From assembly GCA_965237565.1 (NCBI GenBank), contig OZ250145.1:806001-870000 (forward strand): a stretch of 64,000 bases of DNA. The letters are read 5' to 3'. The stretch is from JANQSP01 sp965237565 (GTDB taxonomy: Bacteria > Bdellovibrionota > Bdellovibrionia > Bdellovibrionales > UBA1609). Positions within the stretch are counted from its first letter, which is position 1, and every line of letters begins with the position of its first letter. The notes under the pieces were generated by a model. The model had not been told where the DNA came from, did not search any database, and saw only the letters and a program-made list of their open reading frames with translations. The translations under genes were made by a program, and so were the position numbers. Below are positions 16,103-25,569 of the stretch, one piece after another.

Positions 16103-16635
16103 TTACCCGTGCAGAAAAAGAACAACAAGCGAAGTTGTTTTCCGAGGAATTGAATCGAGCTCAGGCCAGCTTTCTTGTTGGCTTCAATGGTTTGAGTGTG
16201 CAAGAAATGACAAAAATGAGAAAGGAACTGAAAACAGAAGGCTCAGCGTACTTGAAGGTTTTTCGCAACAAAATTGTCGAAAAAGCTTTACGTTCCAATA
16301 AGAAAATGCAAAAGATTTTCCAGGACTTTCTAAAGGAAGACAATGCTTTTGTGTTTGCTTTTGACTCTCCTTCTCGCGTGGCGAAAATTCTTTCCAACCA
16401 TGCGGAAGAAACTGACAAGTTGAAAATCAAAATTGCCGTAATCGGAGAGACTCTTTTGCAGGCCGAAGAAGTGAAGGCCATAGGCAATCTGCCCTCCATG
16501 GACGTTTTGAGAGGGCAATTTCTATCTTTTTTGTCAGGTTCTTTATCCAGATTTTTGTTTGTTCTTTCGGCCGTACCGAAGGCTTTTTTGTACCTTAGTT
16601 CTCGCCACAAAGATGCGAAGAACAAAAATGAATGA
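16099..16635 (+). CDS. rplJ: 50S ribosomal protein L10
   Basis: Base of the L7/L12 stalk. 178 residues; N-terminal rRNA- and L11-contacting domain with SFLVGFNGLSVQEMTKMRKEL and KVFRNKIVEKAL, then the C-terminal helix carrying L12 dimers. TTG start embedded in the rplA stop with GAGAGAGGAAG ahead, so translation is probably coupled. The Lys/Asn-rich tail is a little unusual but within family variation. Confidence 0.96.
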   Translation: MITRAEKEQQAKLFSEELNRAQASFLVGFNGLSVQEMTKMRKELKTEGSAYLKVFRNKIVEKALRSNKKMQKIFQDFLKEDNAFVFAFDSPSRVAKILSNHAEETDKLKIKIAVIGETLLQAEEVKAIGNLPSMDVLRGQFLSFLSGSLSRFLFVLSAVPKAFLYLSSRHKDAKNKNE

Positions 16636-16684
16636 AAAGAGATTACGATTAACTTTTATCTTTAATTAAGGAGTGGAGGAAATT

Positions 16685-17059
16685 ATGGCAATAACAAAAG
16701 AACAACTGATTGATCATTTGTCTCAAATGCCAGTTATCGAATTGGCTGAGTTGATCAAGGATTTAGAAAAAAAGTGGGAAGTGAGTGCAATGGCTCCTGC
16801 AGTGGCGATTGCTTCTGCGGGGACGGCAACAGCTCCGGTCGAAGAGCAGACAGAATTTAGTATTATTTTGGCAAGTGTTGGTTCCAACAAAATTGCGGTT
16901 ATTAAAGATGTACGCAGTTTAACAGGGTTGGGACTGAAGGAAGCCAAGGATTTGGTTGATAGCACTCCCAAGTTGATTAAGGAGAAAATTTCTAAAGAAG
17001 AAGCAGAAAAAATAAAAGTCACTTTGGAAAAATCTGGAGCAAAAGTCGAACTTAAGTGA
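16685..17059 (+). CDS. rplL: 50S ribosomal protein L7/L12
   Basis: Multicopy stalk protein that recruits translation GTPases. ATG 16685 is preceded by GGAGG at ideal spacing. 124 residues: N-terminal dimerisation helix, Ala-rich hinge at about 40-55, and the conserved C-terminal domain with IAVIKDVRSLTGLGLKEAKDLV. The conserved EKTEF before it reads EQTEF. Confidence 0.97.
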   Translation: MAITKEQLIDHLSQMPVIELAELIKDLEKKWEVSAMAPAVAIASAGTATAPVEEQTEFSIILASVGSNKIAVIKDVRSLTGLGLKEAKDLVDSTPKLIKEKISKEEAEKIKVTLEKSGAKVELK

Positions 17060-17113
17060 GTTTCAGTGAAAATAATAATAGGTGTTTTTTGATTTTGCCC
17101 CTAAGGAGAGAGT

Positions 17114-20100
17114 ATGTCCAAGTTCTCAATTACGGCTTCTAATTTGCGACTGAGAAAGAATTTTGGTCGCATTGCGAATGCAGTGAGTGTTCCAAATTTG
17201 ATAGAGTTGCAAAAAATTTCTTATGAAAATTTTTTGCAAAAAGATGTAGACTCTGAACAAAGAAAAAACGTTGGTCTGCAATCTGTTTTTCATTCTGTTT
17301 TTCCCATTTCTGATTACAAAAATATAGTTCGAATGGAATTTGTGAAATACGCTTTTCAGTACCCCAATTATGATATCAATGAATGTCGTCAAAGAAAAAT
17401 GAGTTACGCAGCTCCTTTAAAAATCATACTGAGATTGGTGGTTTTTGATGTGCAGGAGGGATCGGGAGAGAGAAGTGTCAGAGATGTAAAAGAACAAGAA
17501 GTCTTTTTAGGAGAGATTCCTTTGATGACAGAAAATGGATCTTTCATTATCAACGGCACAGAGCGTGTGATTGTTTCCCAGCTTCATCGTTCACCAGGTG
17601 TTTTTTTCGACCACGATGATGGTCGATCCAATACTAGTGGGAAGCTCATTTACTCGGCTCGGATCATTCCCTACCGTGGTTCATGGTTGGATTTTGAATT
17701 TGACCACAAAGATCTCATTTTCATTCGTATTGATCGTCGTCGCAAATTTCCAGCTACGATTTTCCTTAAAGCTTTGGGTTACGGAGAAGAGGAAATTTTG
17801 AGATATTTCTATGATCTTCCAGAAACGAATGTCACGCTTGAAAAGGGAGGGAAATTTTTCCGCCACATTGATATCGAAAAAATGCTTGGTCAGAAAATTT
17901 TGTCTAACATCAAGAACGACAAGGGACGAGTGATTGTCAAGGCAGGTCGAAGAGTCACTCGCGTTGTAATAAAGAAAGTGCAAGCGGCTGGGATCAAAAA
18001 AATCCCCCTTTCTCTTCCTGATCTGAACGGTGCAGTCACTGCTCGTCCGATTTTTAATTCTCGAACTGGAGAGATCATTGTAGATACCAATGAGAGTCTG
18101 ACAGAGGAAATTTTTCAAGAAGCTATCAAAAATGGAGTATCCAAATTTCTCTTAATCTTCTTTGATGGGTTCACTGTGGGCCCTTCACTATGCAACACTT
18201 TACGGGCTGGCAAAGTGGCGGACCAAGAAGAGGCTCTTTTAGAAATTTATAAAAGAATGAGACCCGGAGAACCTCCCACTTTGGAAGCTGCGGAATATTA
18301 TTTTCATCGCTTGTTTTTTGCCCCAGAGACTTATGACTTGGGCGAAGTGGGACGTTTAAAGATCAATTATCGCTTTCACTCCAATAGAAAAAAAGGAGAG
18401 AAAGATCCCGGCGTTTTAACAAAAGAAGATATAAAAAAAGTTTTAAAAACCTTGATTGATTTGAAGAACGGAAGGGGTCAAGTGGATGATATTGATCATC
18501 TTGGCAATCGTCGTGTCCGTTCGGTTGGTGAGTTGTTGGAGAATCAGTATCGCATTGGTTTGGTCAGGATGGAGAGAGTGATACGTGAGAGAATGAGCAT
18601 GAAAGATTTGGACACAATGATGCCTCATGACCTGATCAATGCCAAGTCTGTATCAGCGGTCATCAAGGAATTTTTTGGTTCTAGCCAACTCTCTCAGTTC
18701 ATGGATCAGACCAATCCTCTCTCTGAAATTACTCACAAACGCCGTTTGTCTGCCTTGGGTCCAGGAGGACTTACCAGAGATCGTGCTGGTTTTGAAGTGA
18801 GAGATGTTCACCCCACTCACTATGGGCGCATTTGTCCGATTGAAACTCCAGAGGGTCCCAATATTGGTTTGATTGCTTCCATGGCTACTTTTGCTCGTAT
18901 CAATCAATATGGTTTCATTGAAACGCCTTATTGTGAAGTCAGTGGAAACAAAGTGAGCAAGAGAGTAAAGTACATTTCTGCCTTGGAAGAGCAGTCTCAT
19001 TGCATCGCCCAAGCTGATCCACATTTTAATAAAATTCCGCGAGGCCAAAGCGTCACGGTTCGAATGGACGGGGAATACAAGGTGGTCAAAAAAGAGCAAG
19101 TCTCTTTGATGGATGTATCTCCCAGTCAATTGGTTTCCATTGCTTCTTCTCTCATTCCTTTTTTGGAACACGATGATGCCAATCGGGCTTTGATGGGTTC
19201 GAATATGCAACGGCAGGCTGTCCCTCTGATGACGGCCAAAGCTCCCTTGATTGGAACGGGAGTGGAAGGTTTGGTGGCTAGGGATTCTGGCACCAGCGTG
19301 GTTTGCAAGTCAGACGGCGTGGTGGAAGAAGTGGATGCCAGTCGAATTGTCGTACGTCTTTTTCACAAGAGCGGGCGACTGGGTGCGAGCGTGGACATTT
19401 ACAATTTAGTGAAATACCAAAAAACCAACCAGAATACTTGCTTCAATCAAAAACCCATTGTGAACACGGGAGATCATGTTCAAAAGGGAGATGTGATTGC
19501 GGATGGTCCTTCGACAGATCGGGGAGAATTGGCTTTGGGACAAAATATTTTGGTGGCTTTTGCACCTTGGGCTGGATACAACTTTGAAGATTCTATTTTG
19601 ATTTCAGAACGCATGATAAAAAAAGACGTCTATACTTCTATCCATATTGAAGAGTTTGAATGTGTGGCTCGTGATACAAAGTTGGGTCGTGAGGAAATTA
19701 CGGATGACATTGCCAACGTAGGAGAAGAAGCTCTGAAAAATTTGGATGCTTCAGGAATCATTTGTATTGGAGCCAAAGTAAAACCTAGCGACATTCTTGT
19801 CGGCAAAGTGACTCCCAAAGGGGAAACACAAATGTCCCCTGAAAAAAAGTTGCTATTAGCCATCTTTGGTGAAAAAGCCGGTGAAATGAGGGATACTTCT
19901 TTGTGTGCTCCTTCAGGAGTGTATGGGACCGTCATCAATACGCAGGTTTACAGTCGTGATCCTATGGATAAAAATGAAAGATTGAAAATAATTTTAAAAG
20001 AAAAAAAGGAAAAGTTAACAGATGAATTTGAGATAGAAAAAAATATCATTCACAACAACACGATTGATCAGGTGAAGGAAATCTTGGTTGGTAAGAAAAC

Positions 20101-21313
20101 TTCTGATGTTCTTCTCAGTGATGATGGTTCGGAAGAGTTATTGCCCTCCAAACATAGTATTTCTGCTCAAGACGTGGATCGCATCCCGTTTGAATTATTG
20201 GCTTATATTTCACTGAGCAACGAGGAGGCTGGAGAAGAGGTTTCTAAACTCATTGAGTCTGCCAAAAACAGACTCTCAGCCATCGAAGTTATTTTTCAAG
20301 AGCGGGTGAATCGTCTTTCCAAGGGAGATGAGATGCTTCCTGGGGTGATTAAAATGGTGAAAGTTTATGTGGCCGTGAAAAGAAAGTTGCAAGTGGGAGA
20401 TAAATTTGCGGGCCGTCATGGAAATAAAGGAGTGATTTCTCATATTTTGCCAGAAGAAAGCATGCCTTACATGGTGGATGGGACTCCAGTAGACATGGTA
20501 CTCAATCCCTTGGGAGTTCCCTCTCGTATGAATGTCGGTCAAATACTGGAGACGCATTTGGGATGGGCAGCCTATGCCTTAGGCCATCAATTGCAAAAGT
20601 ATATAGAACAATTCCAAGCAACCAAAGCACGAAAAGGTTTGCTCAGCTTTTATGAAACTGACAAGGATATGTTGGAAAGAGTGGAAAGGGCAGATGATGC
20701 TTCCTTAAAGAAGATGATTGAGGGATTGAAAGATGGGTTGTTTATCGCCACGCCAGTTTTTGATGGAGCCAAAGAAGGTGATATAAAGGATTTGTTAAAA
20801 AAAGCTTCTCTCCCTGCAACTGGACAAACGATTTTGTTCGATGGTCGAACGGGAGAACCATTTCATCGTTCTGTTACAGTGGGAGTCATGTACATGCTGA
20901 AACTGCATCACTTGGTTGAAGAGAAAATTCACGCTCGTTCCATTGGTCCCTACTCTCTTGTGTCTCAGCAACCTTTGGGAGGAAAGGCTCAATTTGGTGG
21001 TCAGCGCTTGGGTGAGATGGAGGTTTGGGCGATTGAAGCCTATGGAGCCGCTTATTGTCTGCAAGAATTTTTGACGGTAAAATCAGATGATGTAGCAGGA
21101 AGAACAAGGATGTACGAGAGCATTGTAAAAGGGGAAAATATTTTGGAACCGGGTATTCCTGAGTCCTTTAATGTTTTAGTAAAAGAATTGCAAAGCTTGG
21201 GATTGAATATAGAGTTGATTGAATCGGAACTCCTTACAGAAATTCCGAAAATCAATAAATTGGAAGACGAAAATATAAAAAATGAAACGGACAAAAAAAG
21301 AAGCAAACAATGA
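17114..21313 (+). CDS. rpoB: RNA polymerase subunit beta
   Basis: 1399 residues, the proteobacterial size range. The fork and rifampicin-pocket region FFGSSQLSQFMDQTNPLS followed by THKRRLSALGPGGL has the wild-type residues at the positions most often changed in resistant mutants (Asp516, His526 and Ser531, E. coli numbering), so rifampicin sensitivity is expected. GPNIGLI, the GRHGNKGV segment and the C-terminal LGGKAQFGGQR that contacts beta-prime are present. Good AAGGAGAG site before the ATG. Its TGA overlaps the rpoC ATG (ATGA). Confidence 0.99.
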   Translation: MSKFSITASNLRLRKNFGRIANAVSVPNLIELQKISYENFLQKDVDSEQRKNVGLQSVFHSVFPISDYKNIVRMEFVKYAFQYPNYDINECRQRKMSYAAPLKIILRLVVFDVQEGSGERSVRDVKEQEVFLGEIPLMTENGSFIINGTERVIVSQLHRSPGVFFDHDDGRSNTSGKLIYSARIIPYRGSWLDFEFDHKDLIFIRIDRRRKFPATIFLKALGYGEEEILRYFYDLPETNVTLEKGGKFFRHIDIEKMLGQKILSNIKNDKGRVIVKAGRRVTRVVIKKVQAAGIKKIPLSLPDLNGAVTARPIFNSRTGEIIVDTNESLTEEIFQEAIKNGVSKFLLIFFDGFTVGPSLCNTLRAGKVADQEEALLEIYKRMRPGEPPTLEAAEYYFHRLFFAPETYDLGEVGRLKINYRFHSNRKKGEKDPGVLTKEDIKKVLKTLIDLKNGRGQVDDIDHLGNRRVRSVGELLENQYRIGLVRMERVIRERMSMKDLDTMMPHDLINAKSVSAVIKEFFGSSQLSQFMDQTNPLSEITHKRRLSALGPGGLTRDRAGFEVRDVHPTHYGRICPIETPEGPNIGLIASMATFARINQYGFIETPYCEVSGNKVSKRVKYISALEEQSHCIAQADPHFNKIPRGQSVTVRMDGEYKVVKKEQVSLMDVSPSQLVSIASSLIPFLEHDDANRALMGSNMQRQAVPLMTAKAPLIGTGVEGLVARDSGTSVVCKSDGVVEEVDASRIVVRLFHKSGRLGASVDIYNLVKYQKTNQNTCFNQKPIVNTGDHVQKGDVIADGPSTDRGELALGQNILVAFAPWAGYNFEDSILISERMIKKDVYTSIHIEEFECVARDTKLGREEITDDIANVGEEALKNLDASGIICIGAKVKPSDILVGKVTPKGETQMSPEKKLLLAIFGEKAGEMRDTSLCAPSGVYGTVINTQVYSRDPMDKNERLKIILKEKKEKLTDEFEIEKNIIHNNTIDQVKEILVGKKTSDVLLSDDGSEELLPSKHSISAQDVDRIPFELLAYISLSNEEAGEEVSKLIESAKNRLSAIEVIFQERVNRLSKGDEMLPGVIKMVKVYVAVKRKLQVGDKFAGRHGNKGVISHILPEESMPYMVDGTPVDMVLNPLGVPSRMNVGQILETHLGWAAYALGHQLQKYIEQFQATKARKGLLSFYETDKDMLERVERADDASLKKMIEGLKDGLFIATPVFDGAKEGDIKDLLKKASLPATGQTILFDGRTGEPFHRSVTVGVMYMLKLHHLVEEKIHARSIGPYSLVSQQPLGGKAQFGGQRLGEMEVWAIEAYGAAYCLQEFLTVKSDDVAGRTRMYESIVKGENILEPGIPESFNVLVKELQSLGLNIELIESELLTEIPKINKLEDENIKNETDKKRSKQ

Positions 21314-24300
21314 GAGACCTCTTAAATTTTTTCGATAAACCAAAAGATCCTCTTGCATTCAATGAAGTGAAAGTATCTTTGGCTTCGCCAGAAACAATAC
21401 GTTCTTGGAGTTATGGAGAAGTCAGAAAACCAGAAACCATCAACTATCGAACTTTCAAACCGGAAAGAGAGGGTCTTTTTTGTGCCAAAATCTTTGGTCC
21501 AGTCAAGGATTACGAATGTCTTTGTGGCAAATATAAGGGCATGAAATACAGAGGGGTGGTGTGTGAAAAATGCGGTGTGGAAATTACCAAATCGAAGGTA
21601 AGAAGAGATCGCATCGGTCACATTCAGTTAGCTTCTCCGGTGGCTCATGTGTGGATGTTGCGCTCTCTTCCTAGCCGAATCGGAATTTTGTTAGATATGA
21701 ATTTTAAAGAAGTGGAAAGAGTTCTTTATTGTGAGTCCTATGTTGTGATAGATCCCAAGGACACGGAGTTCAGCAAGGGACAGCTTTTATCTGAATCAGA
21801 ATACCAAAATGCGCAACTAAAACATGGCCCCCATTTTACTGTTTCCATCGGAGGGGAAGCCATTTGCAACATGTTAAAAGATTTGGATTTGGAATACCTT
21901 TCTCGAAAAATTCGTCGGCAAATAAAGGAAACAAAGTTGATTACCTTAACTAAGAAGCTGACAAAAAGATTAAAAGTTGTCGAAACTTTTCTTCGTTCTG
22001 ACAACAAGCCAGAGTGGATGATGCTGGAAGTTTTACCAGTGATTCCTCCCGATCTGAGACCTTTGGTGCCGCTCGATGGAGGACGTTTCGCTGCTTCTGA
22101 TTTAAATGATTTGTATCGCAGAGTAATCAATCGAAACAACCGTTTGCGCAAGTTGCAGGAATTGAATGCTCCCGAGGTAATCATTCGCAATGAAAGAAGA
22201 ATGCTACAAGAAGCCGTGGATTCATTGTTGGATAATGGACGAGGTGGGAAAACATTTACGAGTCCAAATAAAAGGCCTCTGCGTTCCTTGAGTGATATGT
22301 TGAAGGGAAAACAAGGGCGGTTTCGCCAAAATCTATTGGGAAAACGAGTCGATTACTCGGGTCGTTCTGTGATCGTAGTGGGTCCAAAATTGCATCTTCA
22401 CCAATGTGGTTTGCCAAAAAAAATGGCCTTGGAATTATTCAAACCTTTTGTGTACAACCAACTACAATCTAGGGGCCTAGCCGTCACAATCAAACAAGCG
22501 AAGAAATTGGTTGATCAGGAAAGTACAGAAGTTTGGGATATTTTATCTGAAGTAGTGAGGGAACACCCAGTTTTATTAAACCGTGCTCCTACCTTGCATC
22601 GTTTGGGGATCCAAGCCTTCGAACCCATTTTGCACGAGGGCAAGGCCATCCAACTGCATCCTCTGGTTTGTACAGCTTTCAATGCCGACTTTGATGGAGA
22701 CCAAATGGCTGTTCATGTTCCCTTGTCTGTAGAAGCACAAGTGGAAGTTCGAGTGTTGATCATGTCCACCAACAACATTTTGAGTCCAGCAAATGGAAAG
22801 CCGATTATCAATCCTACTCAAGATATTGTGTTGGGCATTTATTGGATGACGCGTATTTGTCCCGGAGCCAAAGGGACAGGGAAAATTTTTGGTAGTGTTC
22901 AGGAGCTTATTTACGCATATGAAAGTGGGTATGTGGATTTGCAAGCAGCGATTCGGTGTCGAATGGAACGAAAAGTTTTGGTGAAAGGCAAAAAGGAAAG
23001 TGAAGGGCTTGGTGAATACCGTACAGAGAGGAAACTCGTCGATATTTCTGTTGGGCGTGTTTTGCTAAGTGACGCCGTTCCCAATGAAGTGCCGATTGAG
23101 GACTACAACAAATTGATGGACAAAAAAAGTTTGGCGGATCTGATCGACAAAACCTTTCGACTTTGTGGAGGAAAGAAAACAGTTTTGTTGGTGGATGCTC
23201 TAAAAAATTATGGTTTCAAATATTCTACCTTGGCGGGTATTTCTATTTGTCTGGATGATTTGGTTATCCCGCAATCCAAGAAGGATCTTTTGAAAAAAGC
23301 TCGAAAGGAAGTGGATGAGATTCGTTCCCAGTATGATGAAGGGCTGATCACGGATAGCGAAAGATACAATAAAGTTGTGGATATTTGGACACAATGCGGA
23401 GACCAAGTGGCTAAGGAAATGATGAGCAATTTGGAAAAAGAGATTTTTACGTTAAAGGACGGTACGAAGGTAGAATCAGATAGTTTCAATTCCATTTTTA
23501 TTATGGCTGATTCTGGAGCGAGAGGTTCAGCCGCTCAGATCAGACAGCTTGCGGGAATGAGAGGTTTGATGGCCAAGCCTTCTCAGGAGATTATTGAAAC
23601 ACCGATCACGGCCAATTTTCGGGAGGGTTTAACGGTTTTGCAATATTTTATTTCCACTCATGGAGCAAGAAAAGGTTTGGCTGATACGGCGCTGAAGACG
23701 GCTAATTCTGGTTATCTCACGCGTAAGTTGGTGGATGTGGCCCAAGATATGGTGGTTACAGAAAAAGATTGTGACACCTCCGAACACATAGAAGTTCGAG
23801 CTCCCATTGAAGGGAGCGGAATGGTGCAGTCCCTAGAGGAGCGTGTATTGGGGCGTATTGCTTTTGAAGATATTCGACATTCAGAAAGCGGTGAATTGAT
23901 TGTTCCAGCAGGGTTGGAAATCAATGAAGTCATTTTGTCTCACTTGGAGAATGCAGGAATTGAATCTGTTAAAATTCGTTCGGCTTTGACTTGTCAGGCT
24001 CATCGAGGGGTTTGTGTGAAATGTTATGGTCGTGATTTGGCTCGTGGAAAAATGATAAACTTGGGAGAACCTGTGGGGGTAATCGCTGCACAATCCATTG
24101 GTGAACCGGGAACACAGCTAACGATGAAGACCTTTCACACAGGGGGAATAGCTTCTCGTTCAATAGAGCAGTCCGTACATACTGCCCGCCATGAGGGAAA
24201 AATCAAATTTGAGAATATCACTTTTGTGACGAATCGAAACAAACAATTGACCGTGATGAACCGAAACGGAGAATTGATTATTGAAAACAATGCGGGTCGT

Positions 24301-25527
24301 GAATTCGAAAGATTGCAGGTGCCTTATGGATCTGTTCTGAGCGTGAAAAAGGGAGAGAAAGTAAAAAAGGGAACTTTGTTAGTTGAGTGGGATCCTTATT
24401 CCAATATCATCGTAGCGGATGTTGCAGGTGCAGTGAAGTTCATTGATATTGAAGAAGGTGTTTCGATGAGTGAGCAGGTGGACCCCGTTACCGGCTTTGC
24501 CATGAAGATGATTATCAAAAGCAAATCCTCAGACCAAAAACCCACTGTGGCAATTGTAGATAAGAATGGAAATGATATAATGTTTCCGGGCAGAAATGTT
24601 CCCATCTCCTATACCATTCCCGTGGGAGCTCACCTCGCTGTTGCCGATGGCGATGTTATTTTCGCAGGGGACATGATTGCCAAGATTCATAAAAAATCGA
24701 TGAAGACAAAGGACATCACAGGAGGGCTTCCTAGGGTGGCTGAGTTGTTTGAAGCGAGAAAACCAAAAGAGGCGGCGATCATTTGTGAGATCAAGGGGTC
24801 GGTGAGTTTTGGTAAAGATTTGAAGGGAAAACAAAGGGTGATTGTGACTTCCAAGGATGGAGAACAAAAAGAATATTTTGTTCCTAAGGGAAAGCACATT
24901 GCGATCCGAGAGGGAGAGTACATCAAAGAGGGTGAAACCATCATGGAAGGCCCTAGCGATCCTCATGACATTTTGCGAATTGCAGGCAGTAAAGCTTTGT
25001 CGGCTTATCTTGTGGATGAGATACAAGCTGTTTATAGACTCCAAGGTGTTGTGATCAATGACAAGCATATTGAAGTGATTGTGGGACAAATGCTCAAAAA
25101 AGTAGAGGTGATTCACTCCGGGGACACGAGCTATTTGATTGGAGAGAAAGTGAATAAAGCAGAAGCGGAAAATATGAATAGGCAAGTCATTCAAGAGGGC
25201 GGGCAACCGGCGGAATACAAAATGCTTCTCATGGGTATTACGAAGATGTCTTTGAGTACGGATAGTTGGATTTCAGCGGCTTCCTTTCAAGAAACCACAA
25301 AAGTTCTAACAGAAGCAGCGGTTCAATCCAAAAGAGACAGGCTGACGGGTCTAAAAGAAAACATCGTGATGGGTCGTCTCATTCCGGCTGGAACTGGTTT
25401 GGCTTCCTACAGAAAATGGAAGCTGGTTTTTGAAGAAAAAGAAGAAGAATCCATTTTGCTTCCGGAAAGCTCCCAAGTTGGAGACCAAAGACAAACGGAA
25501 AAAGATCGAGTCACCACCATTAGCTAA
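21310..25527 (+). CDS. rpoC: RNA polymerase subunit beta-prime
   Basis: 1405 residues with the catalytic Mg-binding NADFDGDQMAVH, the N-terminal zinc ribbon (CLCGKYKGMKYRGVVCEKCG), the second zinc site around CQAHRGVCVKCYGRDLA, the bridge/trigger region near GEPGTQLTMKTFHTGG, and the C-terminal SWISAASFQETTKVL. Overlaps rpoB by 4 bases. The subunits are separate, unlike the rpoBC fusion of some epsilon-proteobacteria. No clear terminator was seen in the 42 bases before the convergent ETF-QO gene. Confidence 0.99.
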   Translation: MRDLLNFFDKPKDPLAFNEVKVSLASPETIRSWSYGEVRKPETINYRTFKPEREGLFCAKIFGPVKDYECLCGKYKGMKYRGVVCEKCGVEITKSKVRRDRIGHIQLASPVAHVWMLRSLPSRIGILLDMNFKEVERVLYCESYVVIDPKDTEFSKGQLLSESEYQNAQLKHGPHFTVSIGGEAICNMLKDLDLEYLSRKIRRQIKETKLITLTKKLTKRLKVVETFLRSDNKPEWMMLEVLPVIPPDLRPLVPLDGGRFAASDLNDLYRRVINRNNRLRKLQELNAPEVIIRNERRMLQEAVDSLLDNGRGGKTFTSPNKRPLRSLSDMLKGKQGRFRQNLLGKRVDYSGRSVIVVGPKLHLHQCGLPKKMALELFKPFVYNQLQSRGLAVTIKQAKKLVDQESTEVWDILSEVVREHPVLLNRAPTLHRLGIQAFEPILHEGKAIQLHPLVCTAFNADFDGDQMAVHVPLSVEAQVEVRVLIMSTNNILSPANGKPIINPTQDIVLGIYWMTRICPGAKGTGKIFGSVQELIYAYESGYVDLQAAIRCRMERKVLVKGKKESEGLGEYRTERKLVDISVGRVLLSDAVPNEVPIEDYNKLMDKKSLADLIDKTFRLCGGKKTVLLVDALKNYGFKYSTLAGISICLDDLVIPQSKKDLLKKARKEVDEIRSQYDEGLITDSERYNKVVDIWTQCGDQVAKEMMSNLEKEIFTLKDGTKVESDSFNSIFIMADSGARGSAAQIRQLAGMRGLMAKPSQEIIETPITANFREGLTVLQYFISTHGARKGLADTALKTANSGYLTRKLVDVAQDMVVTEKDCDTSEHIEVRAPIEGSGMVQSLEERVLGRIAFEDIRHSESGELIVPAGLEINEVILSHLENAGIESVKIRSALTCQAHRGVCVKCYGRDLARGKMINLGEPVGVIAAQSIGEPGTQLTMKTFHTGGIASRSIEQSVHTARHEGKIKFENITFVTNRNKQLTVMNRNGELIIENNAGREFERLQVPYGSVLSVKKGEKVKKGTLLVEWDPYSNIIVADVAGAVKFIDIEEGVSMSEQVDPVTGFAMKMIIKSKSSDQKPTVAIVDKNGNDIMFPGRNVPISYTIPVGAHLAVADGDVIFAGDMIAKIHKKSMKTKDITGGLPRVAELFEARKPKEAAIICEIKGSVSFGKDLKGKQRVIVTSKDGEQKEYFVPKGKHIAIREGEYIKEGETIMEGPSDPHDILRIAGSKALSAYLVDEIQAVYRLQGVVINDKHIEVIVGQMLKKVEVIHSGDTSYLIGEKVNKAEAENMNRQVIQEGGQPAEYKMLLMGITKMSLSTDSWISAASFQETTKVLTEAAVQSKRDRLTGLKENIVMGRLIPAGTGLASYRKWKLVFEEKEEESILLPESSQVGDQRQTEKDRVTTIS

Positions 25528-25569
25528 GCGGAAGCAAGCCAAAAAGAAATCACCCAGAAAAAATGTTTT